Below are positions 13,393-13,954 of a DNA stretch of 13,954 nt, in pieces. Within the stretch, counting starts at the first letter, position 1. Each line of letters begins with the position of its first letter. Location: positions 1 through 13,954 of the forward strand of contig JAISEW010000062.1 in the NCBI GenBank assembly GCA_031263945.1. The letters are read 5' to 3'. Origin of the DNA: Gracilibacteraceae bacterium. GTDB taxonomy: Bacteria > Bacillota > Desulfitobacteriia > Desulfitobacteriales > Syntrophobotulaceae. Below the pieces are notes generated by a model, which saw only the letters and a list, made by a program, of their open reading frames with translations, made no database searches and was not told the DNA's origin. A program made the translations under genes and the position numbers.

Positions 13393-13902
13393 TTCAATTC
13401 CTTCTCTGGCCAGCACGCCTTCATTGTAATAATGCCTGACCTCTTTCATTTCGGTGACCAGGTCGGCGGCGTCAATAATTTCCCGCGGCGCCCTGCGTCC
13501 GGTCAGGATCACTTCGGTTCCCTCGGCGCGGCTGTTGAGCATATCCAGCGCCTCCTGCACTGAAAACAGCTTGTAGTACAGCGCTATATTGATTTCGTCG
13601 GCAATCACGACGTCATATTCGCCGGAGGACGCCGCCTCGCGGAGACGGGCGAGACCTTTGACCGCGCAGTCGATATCCGCCTGCTCCGGCTCCCTGTGGA
13701 TAAAGCAGTCGCGTCCGTGCTGCTCGATCCGGAAGCCGGGCAGAAATTCAGGCGCCCGCAGCTCGCTGTACGCCATGCCTTTGATAAACTGTATCATAAT
13801 GACTTTTTTGCCCGCGCACACGGCCCGAAGCGCCAAACCCATAGCGGCGGTGGTTTTGCCCTTGCCGTCGCCTGTATATACCTGCACATAACCTTTTATC
13901 AT
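13387..13902 (-). CDS. cobO: Cob(I)yrinic acid a,c-diamide adenosyltransferase (CobO/BtuR type)
   Basis: ATP:corrinoid adenosyltransferase that attaches the 5'-deoxyadenosyl group in adenosylcobalamin synthesis or salvage. The 171-residue product has the family P-loop GDGKGKTTAAMGLALRA (11-27), IQFIKG (37-42), the Walker B-like VVIADEINIAL (98-108), ILTGR (132-136) and the C-terminal ADLVTEMKEVRHYYNEGVLA (146-165). The length is a little under that of well-known CobA/BtuR proteins (about 190-200), lacking their N-terminal arm, as is common in Firmicutes. The ATG at 13902 has only a weak RBS. The stop TAG (13389-13387) and the last Trp codon (13392-13390) are the antisense of the tRNA-Met acceptor end and CCA. 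No other cobalamin genes are in the window. Confidence 0.94.
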   Translation of the reverse strand: MIKGYVQVYTGDGKGKTTAAMGLALRAVCAGKKVIMIQFIKGMAYSELRAPEFLPGFRIEQHGRDCFIHREPEQADIDCAVKGLARLREAASSGEYDVVIADEINIALYYKLFSVQEALDMLNSRAEGTEVILTGRRAPREIIDAADLVTEMKEVRHYYNEGVLAREGIEW

Positions 13903-13916
13903 TTCGTTAGGGAGTG

Positions 13917-13940
13917 TAACTTAATAATGTTGACAAGTTA
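13917..13940 (+). promoter_or_regulatory. Inverted repeat with consensus -35 box at the right edge
   Basis: TAACTT (13917-13922) and AAGTTA (13935-13940) are perfect 6-bp inverted arms, 12 bp apart, in AT-rich DNA. A perfect TTGACA lies at 13930-13935 on the plus strand, suggesting a promoter for a divergent gene beyond the window, with the repeat as a possible operator. The matching -10 region would fall at or beyond the edge, so this is tentative. Confidence 0.35.
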
Positions 13941-13954
13941 TTAGCGTATATTTG

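Overview
The window looks like chromosomal housekeeping DNA from an anaerobic member of the Bacillota (Firmicutes) with GC-rich coding DNA. The best clue is the block alaS - ireB - ruvX - DUF1292 gene, an arrangement typical of Clostridia and Negativicutes. The split transketolase, the FAD/Fe-S 2-hydroxyacid oxidase cluster and a cobalamin adenosyltransferase fit an anaerobe of that kind. Negativicutes is my preference, but this is inference, because no rRNA or other phylogenetic marker gene is present.

Layout, left to right. Positions 1-193 hold an AT-richer, apparently frameshifted reading frame running off the left edge, followed by a palindromic (REP-like) repeat. Then on the minus strand come trmD and rimM (tRNA methylation and 30S maturation). 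A long hairpin separates these from a three-gene operon, transcribed 5866 to 1836: an Fe-S (GlcF/LutA-like) subunit, a degenerate FAD-binding (GlcE-like) subunit and a catalytic FAD (GlcD-like) subunit. This operon probably oxidises lactate or glycolate and has a good promoter flanked by two inverted repeats. Next, also minus, is a split transketolase (N half then C half). A divergent intergenic region with a second REP-like copy leads to plus-strand hpt (purine salvage) and rpe (pentose phosphate pathway). Converging on rpe is the minus-strand operon alaS - ireB - ruvX - DUF1292, in which ruvX and the DUF1292 gene are joined in one open frame although the junction contains a near-consensus promoter and a strong RBS. 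A third REP-like copy lies between the alaS promoter and a plus-strand tRNA-Asn/tRNA-Met pair. The tRNA-Met 3' end overlaps the convergent cobO stop codon.

How the genes fit together: the transketolase halves and Rpe (opposite strands, about 800 bp apart) both serve the non-oxidative pentose phosphate pathway, whose ribose supports the PRPP used by Hpt. AlaRS, the two tRNAs, TrmD and RimM serve translation. The oxidase cluster is the one energy-metabolism unit.

I found no CRISPR array, insertion sequence, complete prophage or defence system. The points most worth following up are the ruvX/DUF1292 junction, the FAD subunit lacking catalytic motifs, the three-copy REP-like family, the cobO/tRNA-Met overlap, the rimM-trmD pair stranded behind a terminator-like hairpin, and the broken frame at the left edge.
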